DNA of 52,295 bases from CAYWNA01 sp964459305 (lineage in GTDB: Bacteria; Planctomycetota; Planctomycetia; Pirellulales; Pirellulaceae): positions 1 through 52,295 of the forward strand of contig CAYWNA010000074.1 in NCBI GenBank assembly GCA_964459305.1. The letters run 5' to 3'. Under the pieces are notes generated by a model, which saw only the letters and a list, made by a program, of their open reading frames with translations, was not told the DNA's origin and did not search any database. Within the stretch, counting starts at the first letter, position 1. Each line of letters opens with the position of its first letter. This document shows, one piece after another, positions 36,102 through 44,188 of this stretch. The position numbers and the translations under genes are program-made.

Positions 36102-37361
36102 TTAGAACCGCCACGGCGGGCGCATGGCTCGGTTCAGCAATTGATCGGCCATGGGGTCGTTGACAAAGCGCTCGGTCTTTGGATCAAAGGTGAGTTTGCG
36201 ACCGAGTTGGATGCAGATGTTGGCGACCTGGCAAGTCGAGTTCGCCCGATGCGCCCCTTCGGCCGGAGCGATGGGGCGCCGACGCGACTTGACGCAATCC
36301 AGGAAATTCCGCACGTGATTGGCTTGCGGATAGCCTTTACCAAACTTCTGATCGGCGAGCAGCGATTTGGGTTCGGCTTCCATGTTGCCGTCATCGTCGA
36401 CGTAAACCATACCCTCGGTGCCAACAAACCGTACGTGCAGCGGCCACGTGCCCTCCTCGAAAACCAGTTTGACTCCGTTGGCATAGTGGGCCACGACGGT
36501 ACCTTCGGCCAGTTCGAATTCGACTGGTGTCGTGTCGTCGGCATTGTTCGCCCACTGGCACAAGTCGGCTGTATGGCTGCCCCATTCGGTCAACATCCCG
36601 CCGGCAAAATCACGATGCGCCATCCAAAAAGGCCGCGTCAGGGTCTGGGCATTGTAGGGCCGCCAAGGGGCCGGTCCCAGCCACATATTCCAGTCGACCA
36701 CATCACGCGGCGGTTGCGGCTCGGGCGGCAGTGTTATCTCATGATGCCCCTTCTTGAACCAGATGGCCGGCGCCTTCTCGGCGTAGACGGTCTTGAGCTC
36801 GCCCAGCTTGCCGCTTTGCGCCAACTCGACGGCGAAGCTGAATCTCGGCACACTGCGTCGCTGAGTGCCGCATTGGAAAATCGTTCCGTAACGATCCATG
36901 GTATCGCACAGTGCCCGGCCTTCGTCCACCACCACCGACATCGGCTTCTCGCAGTAGATATCCTTGCCGGCCTTGGCCGCCAGGATCGAGGCCATCGTGT
37001 GCCAGTTGTCGCCGGTGGCTATCAACACGGCATCGATGTCGTCGCGGGCCAAGAGTTCACGCAAGTCGATGTAGGTCGCACAATCGGTGTTGCCGTTCTT
37101 GCTGTCCACCATCTTCTTGCCGTTGTTGCGGCTCTTCGCCTGGACGTCGCAGATGGCCACCATTTGGACGTCGGTGTTGGACAGCAAGGAGCCCAAGTCG
37201 CTTCTGCCCCGACCGCCAAGCCCGATCGCTCCCATCGTGATACGCTCGCTCGCGGGAGGTCGTCCCTGTGATCCAAGAGCCGCGGAAGTAATGATGTACG
37301 GTGCCACCGCGGCACTCGCAGTTTTCACGAATGCGCGGCGCGTGAGCTTGTTGCTTGACAT
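36102..37361 (-). CDS. Tat-exported Gfo/Idh/MocA family oxidoreductase
   Basis: A 419-residue NAD(P)-dependent oxidoreductase of sugar-like substrates. The N-terminus has a twin-arginine signal (LTRRAFVKTASAAVAPYIIT), which implies export of the folded, cofactor-loaded protein. The Rossmann turn GAIGLGGRGRSDLGSLL and the lysine motif YCEKPMSV are both intact; the C-terminal sheet ends in a basic RAMRPPWRF. ATG 37361 (MSSNK) is chosen since AGGAGAG lies upstream and the Tat motif needs to be N-terminal; the frame is open to 37523. Such secreted members are abundant in planctomycetes and probably act on glycosides or sugar acids. Confidence 0.92.
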   Translation of the reverse strand: MSSNKLTRRAFVKTASAAVAPYIITSAALGSQGRPPASERITMGAIGLGGRGRSDLGSLLSNTDVQMVAICDVQAKSRNNGKKMVDSKNGNTDCATYIDLRELLARDDIDAVLIATGDNWHTMASILAAKAGKDIYCEKPMSVVVDEGRALCDTMDRYGTIFQCGTQRRSVPRFSFAVELAQSGKLGELKTVYAEKAPAIWFKKGHHEITLPPEPQPPRDVVDWNMWLGPAPWRPYNAQTLTRPFWMAHRDFAGGMLTEWGSHTADLCQWANNADDTTPVEFELAEGTVVAHYANGVKLVFEEGTWPLHVRFVGTEGMVYVDDDGNMEAEPKSLLADQKFGKGYPQANHVRNFLDCVKSRRRPIAPAEGAHRANSTCQVANICIQLGRKLTFDPKTERFVNDPMADQLLNRAMRPPWRF

Positions 37362-37523
37362 CGGGGTCTCTCCTATGACGGTTTGGTTGCTGCTTTCCAC
37401 AATGCCTGCTCGGCGTCCCAGATTATAGCAGGATTTGGAGACGTGTGGATGGGCGCTGTGCGAACGAGCGTGCCATTCCGCACCAGTGGCGACAAAACTC
37501 CTACTCCGACCGCAAATCAGCAT

Positions 37524-40500
37524 TCACGGCAGCACGGGCTGGTGCCAGGCGGAGGCCCAGAACGCCTGATCCAGGCGGTAGACGTCGACTGGCTCGTTCC
37601 GAGTTTGGCTTGCGGGGACGATCCCAAAATGTTTCATCTCTCGGAAGTAGTGCTCGTTGGGACGGAAATCGGGCATGTCAAATCGCTTGATCTCAGCCAG
37701 ATGGCCTGCCGCGGCTTGGATGGCCGAGAGTATGGTCTGGTAGTCCGCGTCGTTGCTGCTTCCGAAAACCGCCTCCGAGCACAAGCCATAACCGCCGGCA
37801 TCGCGCGAAAGAGGGGCGTTGAGCAGGTAGGACTTTTCTGGACGTGTCAAATCGCACAACGATAGCGCCGGATCGGCGTCGCCGAACTTCAGCGGCAAGC
37901 GAGCCCAGGGCCGGATGTCGGTCCCTTCCCACGCCAGCCGGGGATGGCTGTTCGACTTCACCCCGTGGCATTTGCCGCAGCGCCGGATCATCGTCTCGAC
38001 CGGGAACTTGACCGGCGAGATGCCGGCCAAGTAGCTGGCATACGTGCCGGGATAGGTGGCCCCGGTTTCGATCCAAAGGATCAGAGTCATTCGCTCGTGC
38101 GGAGTGAGTTTGACTTCGTGGTGACTGCCATCGATGTAGTCCAACAGCCGGCTGGCCGAGCTGCCGATGGAACGAGGCGGGCGGTTTCCGTATCCGTTGC
38201 GGGCGTCGGTGATCAGTTTTCGTTTGACGATCGTCCAGTAGCTGGCGCTGTAGACGGGCGTGTGATCGCCGCACAGGTCCACCTCGCCGTCGCGCTGGTC
38301 CGGGTTGTGGCATTCCACACAGTGGCGATCCAGAATCGGCTGAATGTCGCGAGGGAAGTCGAGAACATCCGGAATTCCGGCAAACGGCTCGATCCGGCTG
38401 GGCCGACGTCCGAGAGCGAGCAAACTCTTCGCCGGCTTGGAAGAAGGGGGCAGGTCCAATTTCCCGGAACGGCCCGGAGGGTGCTGCGCAGAAATTGGAC
38501 CTGCCCCCTTTTTCCAGTCTGGCGTGTTGGTCCGCTGCTCGTGACAACCGGAGCAGCTTGTCGTCTCGCCTGGCTGGACCGTTACGAAGCTCTGCATCCG
38601 TTTGATCGACAGATCGTTTTCGTCCATGGCCACGAAGAACAACGACCGCATGGCGGGCAATTCGACGTACGCCGATCCGTCGGGCTCCACCGGCACCGTG
38701 CCAAGCACGCGGGCCAGACAGAACGTGCCGCCGATCGTGAGCGGCTCCATGTGCGAGATCTGGAACGTGGGATGGCCCGGCATGTTGAAGTTGACGGGCT
38801 TGGCAAGCGATTCCAAGACCAAGAGCTTCTTCACGTCGCCGGGCTCCACGCCGCCCATGTTTCGGCCGTAAGTTATGTCCGCCAGCACGAGCCGTCCCGT
38901 CTGGCTCTTCAGGTCGAGCCGCGACGGGACGATTCGCTCCCGCGGCCGCGACACGATGGCCCGCGGCTCCTGGCACTCAAGACCCGCATCCGCAGCCGGA
39001 AGCGTGTAGACCGGCGTGGTCACACCGTTGGCATCCATCAACGAGATGCTCGCGCCGCGAGCGACGAGAAAGCAATCGTCGGCCAGCGGGTAGGGATCGC
39101 GAAAATCGGCCGACTGGCTGATCCGGCGGGCGAACGCCTGTTGATCAGGCCCGGCACGGGAATCGACGATCGTAATCCAACCGGAATGCTCGCGCCGTCC
39201 GTGTCCCGGCGAGAACGAAGAAACCACCTGCTTTGTGCCGGGGATCGGCAAAGTGTCGATCATCACCACTCCCGGATGCATGTTTCCGAAATAAATCATC
39301 TGGCCCGTGCCGTCGGGATTCATGGTCCAAAGGTGATGGAAGGCGACTTGGCTGCGGTCGACGTACTCCCACCGGGTGAACAGCAGACGGCCGTCATTCA
39401 GCACGCAAGGCGTGTTCTCCTGCTCGATGTTGCTGGAAATCATCCGGATACCCGCACCATCGGGACCGCAGCGGTGAAGGTTGGCGACCAGCGTCGACCA
39501 ACACGGTACCCACCGCTTACATCGGCTGGAGCAAAACACTATGTCGCCGTCGGGCAGGTAGGTGGGCTCGAAATCGTCGTACGGTCCGTCGGTCAGTTGG
39601 CGCAGATCGGTGCCATCGAGATTGATCTCGTACAGGTGATAGTACGGTTGGCCGCCCATGCGATACGAGAAGAGGATCTTCCGGCCATCGTAGTGGACCT
39701 GAGGGTCACGAACGCCGCCTTGCGGATCATCCAGCAGCATGGTCAGCTCGCCGGTGCGCAGATTCAGCCGGCACAGGCGCCCGCCATCGCCGTACAAAGG
39801 ACTGTCCGGTTCGAAGGACCAATACCCGAAATTAGCATACCAGTGTCCATCCTTGCCAGGTTGGCGCACAGCGAAGATGATCTCCTCCACATCGCAATCC
39901 TGGATACGCGCCAAGTTCCTGGCCTGCTGCTCCGCCTCGAATTTCTTCAGGGCGTCGTGGCGGCTGGCATAATGGCCCGCAATCTCGTCGGCCGAGAGCA
40001 CGCGGTCGTAGACGGCCACGTCGTCGATCATGCCCAGGTAGTCGCGATGGTGCTCGTCGATATTGGCGCCAATGTGATACGTGCCGTTCAGTACCGTGTT
40101 GATGCGAGTTTCGATCTCGCCGACCAGCTTGCCATCGTAGTGCAGCCGGGCGGTCGTGCCATCGTACGTGCCGACGACGTAGTGCCACCGGCCGGCCGTC
40201 ACGCCGCCGGCGATCGTCGCATGCAGATCCGGCGGGTTGTTCCTGAAAAAGAACGACACGGTGCCCGGATCTCGCAGCCACAACCCGCGGGCCTGCCCGG
40301 TGCCCGGACCGCCGTACACGAACAGGACCTTGTTCGAAGCGCCGGGTGCCGCACGGAACCACAGACTAATCGAGCCGGGCAAATCGCCGATAGGCAAACC
40401 GACATCCGGCCCTGTCACCTCCTGCAACGCCGCGGTGAAGTTCAACGCCTTCGATCCGAAAGGCCCATCCACGCGCTCCGCCTTGGACGATCCGTTTAGG

Positions 40501-40670
40501 GCACCAAGGTTGTCGCCACCAGCCCGATCGACCGCCCGATTCCCCGACGGCTCATCAAAACCCCAGGACGCCACCAGACCCTCATCCGAAGGCGGTTCCG
40601 CAGCAGCGAATCCTGCCCCGCAAAACGAAACTATCAATGCAGCGATGGTCCGAGCAATAGCCTTCCCCAT
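37524..40670 (-). CDS. Secreted LamG / PD40 propeller / three-CxxCH cytochrome protein
   Basis: A 1048-residue exported protein. A signal peptide (IARTIAALIVSFCGAGFAAA) leads to a concanavalin A-like LamG domain (about 30-230; LVASWGFDEPSGNRAVDRAG), then a TolB/PD40-type beta-propeller (e.g. GRKILFSYRMGGQPYYHLYE, PDGDIVFCSSRC), and a planctomycete cytochrome region with three CxxCH haem motifs: CSGCH, CVECH and CGKCH. Redox or electron transfer linked to carbohydrate binding is likely, mechanism unknown. ATG 40670 follows GAGG and starts the signal peptide; the longer frame to 40763 lacks a signal. A palindrome at 38444-38510 lies within the coding region. It is divergent from a related gene at 41070. 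Confidence 0.88.
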   Translation of the reverse strand: MGKAIARTIAALIVSFCGAGFAAAEPPSDEGLVASWGFDEPSGNRAVDRAGGDNLGALNGSSKAERVDGPFGSKALNFTAALQEVTGPDVGLPIGDLPGSISLWFRAAPGASNKVLFVYGGPGTGQARGLWLRDPGTVSFFFRNNPPDLHATIAGGVTAGRWHYVVGTYDGTTARLHYDGKLVGEIETRINTVLNGTYHIGANIDEHHRDYLGMIDDVAVYDRVLSADEIAGHYASRHDALKKFEAEQQARNLARIQDCDVEEIIFAVRQPGKDGHWYANFGYWSFEPDSPLYGDGGRLCRLNLRTGELTMLLDDPQGGVRDPQVHYDGRKILFSYRMGGQPYYHLYEINLDGTDLRQLTDGPYDDFEPTYLPDGDIVFCSSRCKRWVPCWSTLVANLHRCGPDGAGIRMISSNIEQENTPCVLNDGRLLFTRWEYVDRSQVAFHHLWTMNPDGTGQMIYFGNMHPGVVMIDTLPIPGTKQVVSSFSPGHGRREHSGWITIVDSRAGPDQQAFARRISQSADFRDPYPLADDCFLVARGASISLMDANGVTTPVYTLPAADAGLECQEPRAIVSRPRERIVPSRLDLKSQTGRLVLADITYGRNMGGVEPGDVKKLLVLESLAKPVNFNMPGHPTFQISHMEPLTIGGTFCLARVLGTVPVEPDGSAYVELPAMRSLFFVAMDENDLSIKRMQSFVTVQPGETTSCSGCHEQRTNTPDWKKGAGPISAQHPPGRSGKLDLPPSSKPAKSLLALGRRPSRIEPFAGIPDVLDFPRDIQPILDRHCVECHNPDQRDGEVDLCGDHTPVYSASYWTIVKRKLITDARNGYGNRPPRSIGSSASRLLDYIDGSHHEVKLTPHERMTLILWIETGATYPGTYASYLAGISPVKFPVETMIRRCGKCHGVKSNSHPRLAWEGTDIRPWARLPLKFGDADPALSLCDLTRPEKSYLLNAPLSRDAGGYGLCSEAVFGSSNDADYQTILSAIQAAAGHLAEIKRFDMPDFRPNEHYFREMKHFGIVPASQTRNEPVDVYRLDQAFWASAWHQPVLP
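38444..38510. repeat. Perfect 20-bp inverted repeat inside a coding sequence
   Basis: AAGGGGGCAGGTCCAATTTC (38444-38463) and its exact complement (38491-38510) flank a 27-nt spacer. The element is translated in frame as KKGAGPISAQHPPGRSGKLD between the first CxxCH region (TPDW) and RRPSRIEPFAGIPDV, which in family proteins I recall being nearly adjacent. It looks like a palindromic repeat that entered the gene without breaking the frame. Confidence 0.8.
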
Positions 40671-40795
40671 AGCGACCTCTCCAAGACGTCGAGCCAAGGT
40701 CCAATTCATTTCGCAAAAAGCGAATATGTCAACTATTCTGCGTTCTGTTTCTGCGGCGCACAAGCGGTCGTTGGGCCACTTGATGGGCGCATCTT

Positions 40796-40860
40796 ATCCG
40801 TGTGGCTCTATCCGTGTGCGTCTCTCAATTCGCTGCGCACACGGATGGAAACACACGGAT
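40796..40860. repeat. Inverted repeat of the ATCCGTGTG family, copy 2
   Basis: Arms 40796-40820 and 40836-40860 pair over 25 nt with about four mismatches; each arm holds two ATCCGTGTG blocks. It shares this design with 30411-30481. It is in the 399-nt divergent gap between the two PD40/cytochrome genes, where no further gene is visible. Confidence 0.75.
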
Positions 40861-41069
40861 CTCGATGAAAAGCGTGCCCTGACTGCTCGGGCAAAATGAT
40901 TGTTGGGCAAAATCATTCGATGCGATAGTGCTCAACTCGAATTATCTATCGACGGCGGAGTCGTGATGTATCATAATTTGCTGAAAGCCGTTGGAAAGGC
41001 ATGCTGATTCATCGAGCTGGGCGCATGCCCCCAATCGTTGACCGTAATTCCAGAACGAAGGAAGCCAAA

Positions 41070-43979
41070 ATGCAGTCGAGGCCACTTTGTGTGACGCGCA
41101 TCCTCTTTGCTACCGCATGCGTCCTGATGAACAGCGTCGCGACCGCAGACGATCTGTCAGAAAACCTTGCGGCGAAGGCAGAAGTCGCCGTTAGCTCGTC
41201 GTACAGCGACCGGTACCTGGCGAAGAACCTAGTCGACGGGCAAATCCCTGCCGCCATGTGTCGTGCGGATGTGGGCAAGGCGTGGTGTGCGAGAGGGAAC
41301 CAACATCAGAATGGCGTGACGGTTTCCTTTCAGTGGCCTGAGGCCGTCGCGGTTGCGACGATTGTGTACTATGGCCGCACGGCCTTCAGTCTGGCAGAGA
41401 ACTGGAAGGATTACGAGCTGTACGTGGACGACGGGACCAAGCCGGTCGCGAAGGGACAATTCAAGGCTGGCCACGGGCCGCAGCCCGTTGAACTCGCCAA
41501 AGCCGCCTCTGCCACGACATTGACACTGAAACTGTTAACAAGTCACGGTGGGCCAAATCCAGGGGCGTCTGAGATTGGGATCTACTCCGTCACGCCACCC
41601 GATTCGGCACTGGGCAAGTTCATTCCACCCGCCAAGATTCCGACGCCGAATCTTCCCGGATTCGAACCGCCCCCGCCGCCGGAAATCAAAGAATCGCCGG
41701 AACTGGCAGCCAAACTTCGAGCTGGTGCCTTTGGATTCACGAAACTGGTTGTCGCGCAGCGATACCATATCCGCTCGTCGCATGTCTACACATATCACTG
41801 CGAGGGACAGAAAGACGGCGGCGGCCTGTACGTCTACGATCTAACGAACGACAGTCTGCAACAATTGGCCGAATCGACCAACGGCCAGATCCAAGCCTGT
41901 GATCTATCGTACGACGGCCAAACGATTCTGTTTGGATGGCGACTCAGGTCGGAGTATTACCAGCTCTACACCATCAACGTCGATGGCACTGATTTGACGC
42001 GATTGACCGACGGTGATCACCACAACTACGACGGCGCCTGGTTACCGGACGGGAGGATTGTCTTCCTTTCCACCCGCCGCCCCCAGGCCGCGTATTGTTT
42101 CTTCACGCCCGTCGGTACGCTCTACACGATGAATGCCGACGGGTCAGATCAACGCTGCATTTCCGCCAACTACCTCAACGACTTCACACCGTCGGTCATG
42201 CACGACGGCCGCATCATTTACGGTCGATGGGAGTATGTGGACCGGCCCGCCATCCCGATCCAGAGCCTTTGGTCGATCAACCCGGACGGGACCATGCTCA
42301 AGGGGTTCTTTGGGAATCGGGTCTTGGACCCGGCCACGTTCATCGAGCCGCAGCCGATCCCCGGCTCCACCGCCATTCTGTGCACCATGACGGGACACAA
42401 CGGTTCGTGCCGAGGTGCGATCGGCATCATCGATCCCATTTACGGTGACAACGCTCAGTCCGCGATTCGCAACCTCACTCCAGACGTTCGCCTGCGAGGC
42501 ACAAGCGTCAGCTCGAACGGACCCCGTGGGCCGTATCAGACGCCTTACCCGGTGGACGACGAATATTTTCTGGTATCGCACGACGGCACCATCTTGCTAC
42601 GAGACTACGAGGGGCAGGAACAAGCCACCGTGCTTGCGCCGCGGGAGTTGGGCTTTTATAATCCACGTCCCCTGCGCTCGCGGCCCCGGCCGACGATGGA
42701 GACGCGTGCTTTGCAGAGCGACGATCAAGCCGGCGATTGGGCGGCGGTGTATCTCCAAGACGTGTACAACGGTCTGGCGCCGGAAGTCGAACCGGGCGAA
42801 GTCAAGAAAATCGCCGTAGTGCAAGAGGTTCATCGCGCCCTGATAAACAGTCCGGGAATTCTTCGCCCTGCGTTCGGCTACCAACGTGTCCTGGTCTCCT
42901 GCGGCGCGACTTATGTCCCGAAAAAGGTCTGGGGCTTCGCCGACGTGGGCGAGGACGGCTCGGCCTACTTCAAAGTGCCGGCAAGGCAGCCGATTTACTT
43001 CATCGCCCTGGACGCCCAAGGTCGCGGCATTCAGCGAATGCGCAGCTTCACCCACTTGATGCCCGGCGAAGTCCAGGGGTGCAGCGGTTGCCATGAAGCG
43101 AGAACGGCGACACCGCACACGCAGCTGCCGACGGCGGCCCTCGGGATGCCCCAGGAACTGCGTCCGCCCGAGTGGGGCCTGCGGGGGTTTAGTTACGCCC
43201 ACATTGTCCAACCCGCGCTGGACAAGCACTGTACCGAGTGCCACAACCCGCAGGACAAGCCCAACGGCGTCGACCTGACCGGCGACAGGACCGACTATTT
43301 CAACGTTTCCTACGAAGTGCTGGCCCGGCGGAACCAGGGCAGAACGGGCAGCCCCTACGTGAACTGGATCCCCACGTACAACGGCGAAGAATGGAACATC
43401 CTTCAGATCGCGCCCAAGCAATGGGGTTCGCCGGTTAGTAAGCTCGCCGATCTGATCCTTGCTGGACACCCGGACGAAGACGGCAAGCCGCGTATCGACC
43501 TTGACGAAAACAGCCGCCAGCGGATCTTGACGTGGATCGATTTGAACGTTCCGTACTACGGCACGGCGGAGACCGCCCATCCGGATCTCCCCGCCTGCCG
43601 ACAGATGCTTCCGGCGGACCTCGGCTCGGTGATGGAAGACGTATACGGCCGCCGCTGCCAGTCCTGCCACGAAGGTAAAGATGATCAGATCCTCATGACG
43701 TGGCGTGGCCCGAAATGGAGCGGCGGACGGGCACCGTGGGGCGGCATGGGCGTCCGCGTCGAAAACCCGCATTTGAACGATTTCCTGCTCGCGCCGTTGT
43801 CCAAGAACGACGGCGGCACCGAACGCTGCGGCAAGGTCATCTTCGAAACGAGGGAAGACCCGGACTACCAAGCGGTCATCAAGACCTTTAAGCCCGTCCA
43901 GGAGTTGATGAAACAAACACCGCGCATGGACATGCCCGGTGCAGTGTCCTCATGTTGCCTGACTCAGACAGGTGACTAG
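41070..43979 (+). CDS. Secreted discoidin-like / PD40 propeller / three-CxxCH cytochrome protein
   Basis: A 969-residue paralogue-like partner of the divergent gene. A signal peptide (CVTRILFATACVLMNSVATA) is followed by an F5/8-type C (discoidin-like) domain (about 30-180; ENLAAKAEVAVSSSYSDRYLA), a proline-rich linker (FEPPPPPEIKE), a PD40 propeller (LSYDGQTILFGWRLRSEYYQ, PDGRIVFLSTRRP) and a C-terminal half with three CxxCH motifs (CSGCH, CTECH, CQSCH). Its N-terminal domain thus differs from the LamG domain of the partner. Carbohydrate or surface binding with haem-based electron transfer is inferred. ATG 41070 follows GAAGGAAGCC; the frame is open to 41001. Confidence 0.88.
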   Translation: MQSRPLCVTRILFATACVLMNSVATADDLSENLAAKAEVAVSSSYSDRYLAKNLVDGQIPAAMCRADVGKAWCARGNQHQNGVTVSFQWPEAVAVATIVYYGRTAFSLAENWKDYELYVDDGTKPVAKGQFKAGHGPQPVELAKAASATTLTLKLLTSHGGPNPGASEIGIYSVTPPDSALGKFIPPAKIPTPNLPGFEPPPPPEIKESPELAAKLRAGAFGFTKLVVAQRYHIRSSHVYTYHCEGQKDGGGLYVYDLTNDSLQQLAESTNGQIQACDLSYDGQTILFGWRLRSEYYQLYTINVDGTDLTRLTDGDHHNYDGAWLPDGRIVFLSTRRPQAAYCFFTPVGTLYTMNADGSDQRCISANYLNDFTPSVMHDGRIIYGRWEYVDRPAIPIQSLWSINPDGTMLKGFFGNRVLDPATFIEPQPIPGSTAILCTMTGHNGSCRGAIGIIDPIYGDNAQSAIRNLTPDVRLRGTSVSSNGPRGPYQTPYPVDDEYFLVSHDGTILLRDYEGQEQATVLAPRELGFYNPRPLRSRPRPTMETRALQSDDQAGDWAAVYLQDVYNGLAPEVEPGEVKKIAVVQEVHRALINSPGILRPAFGYQRVLVSCGATYVPKKVWGFADVGEDGSAYFKVPARQPIYFIALDAQGRGIQRMRSFTHLMPGEVQGCSGCHEARTATPHTQLPTAALGMPQELRPPEWGLRGFSYAHIVQPALDKHCTECHNPQDKPNGVDLTGDRTDYFNVSYEVLARRNQGRTGSPYVNWIPTYNGEEWNILQIAPKQWGSPVSKLADLILAGHPDEDGKPRIDLDENSRQRILTWIDLNVPYYGTAETAHPDLPACRQMLPADLGSVMEDVYGRRCQSCHEGKDDQILMTWRGPKWSGGRAPWGGMGVRVENPHLNDFLLAPLSKNDGGTERCGKVIFETREDPDYQAVIKTFKPVQELMKQTPRMDMPGAVSSCCLTQTGD

Positions 43980-44010
43980 TTGGACGGCGCGAATTTGGCG
44001 TCCCATGGTG

Positions 44011-44072
44011 TAACCCGAAGCGTTAGCGAGGAAACGACGTTGGGGCGGTTTCCTCGCTAACGCTTCGGGTTA
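44011..44072. repeat. Perfect 25-bp inverted repeat
   Basis: TAACCCGAAGCGTTAGCGAG begins the left arm (44011-44035) and the right arm (44048-44072) is its exact reverse complement; loop 12 nt. A fragment resembling its outer end (TTAAACCCGAAGCCAG) occurs at 26715. It lies 31 nt after the stop of the cytochrome gene and can serve as its terminator, without a T-run. Confidence 0.88.
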
Positions 44073-44188
44073 TCATTCTGGGGTTCGTTCGCCCAAAGTG
44101 GCGTTGTTGTTTTGCTTCGTCGGGTTCGTAGTACCGGCTTCAGCCGGCCTCTGGCACCAACATGCAGTCTCTAGGAGTTCCTTACAAC

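Noticed and set aside
36039..37271. A 410-codon plus-strand frame opposite the Gfo/Idh/MocA gene
   Set aside because: The Tat-signal oxidoreductase on the other strand is clear and covers the same DNA.
37944..40499. An 851-codon open frame on the plus strand opposite the LamG/PD40/cytochrome gene
   Set aside because: It is a mirror of a high-GC coding frame. The opposite strand has a signal peptide, domains and three haem motifs, while this reading has none.
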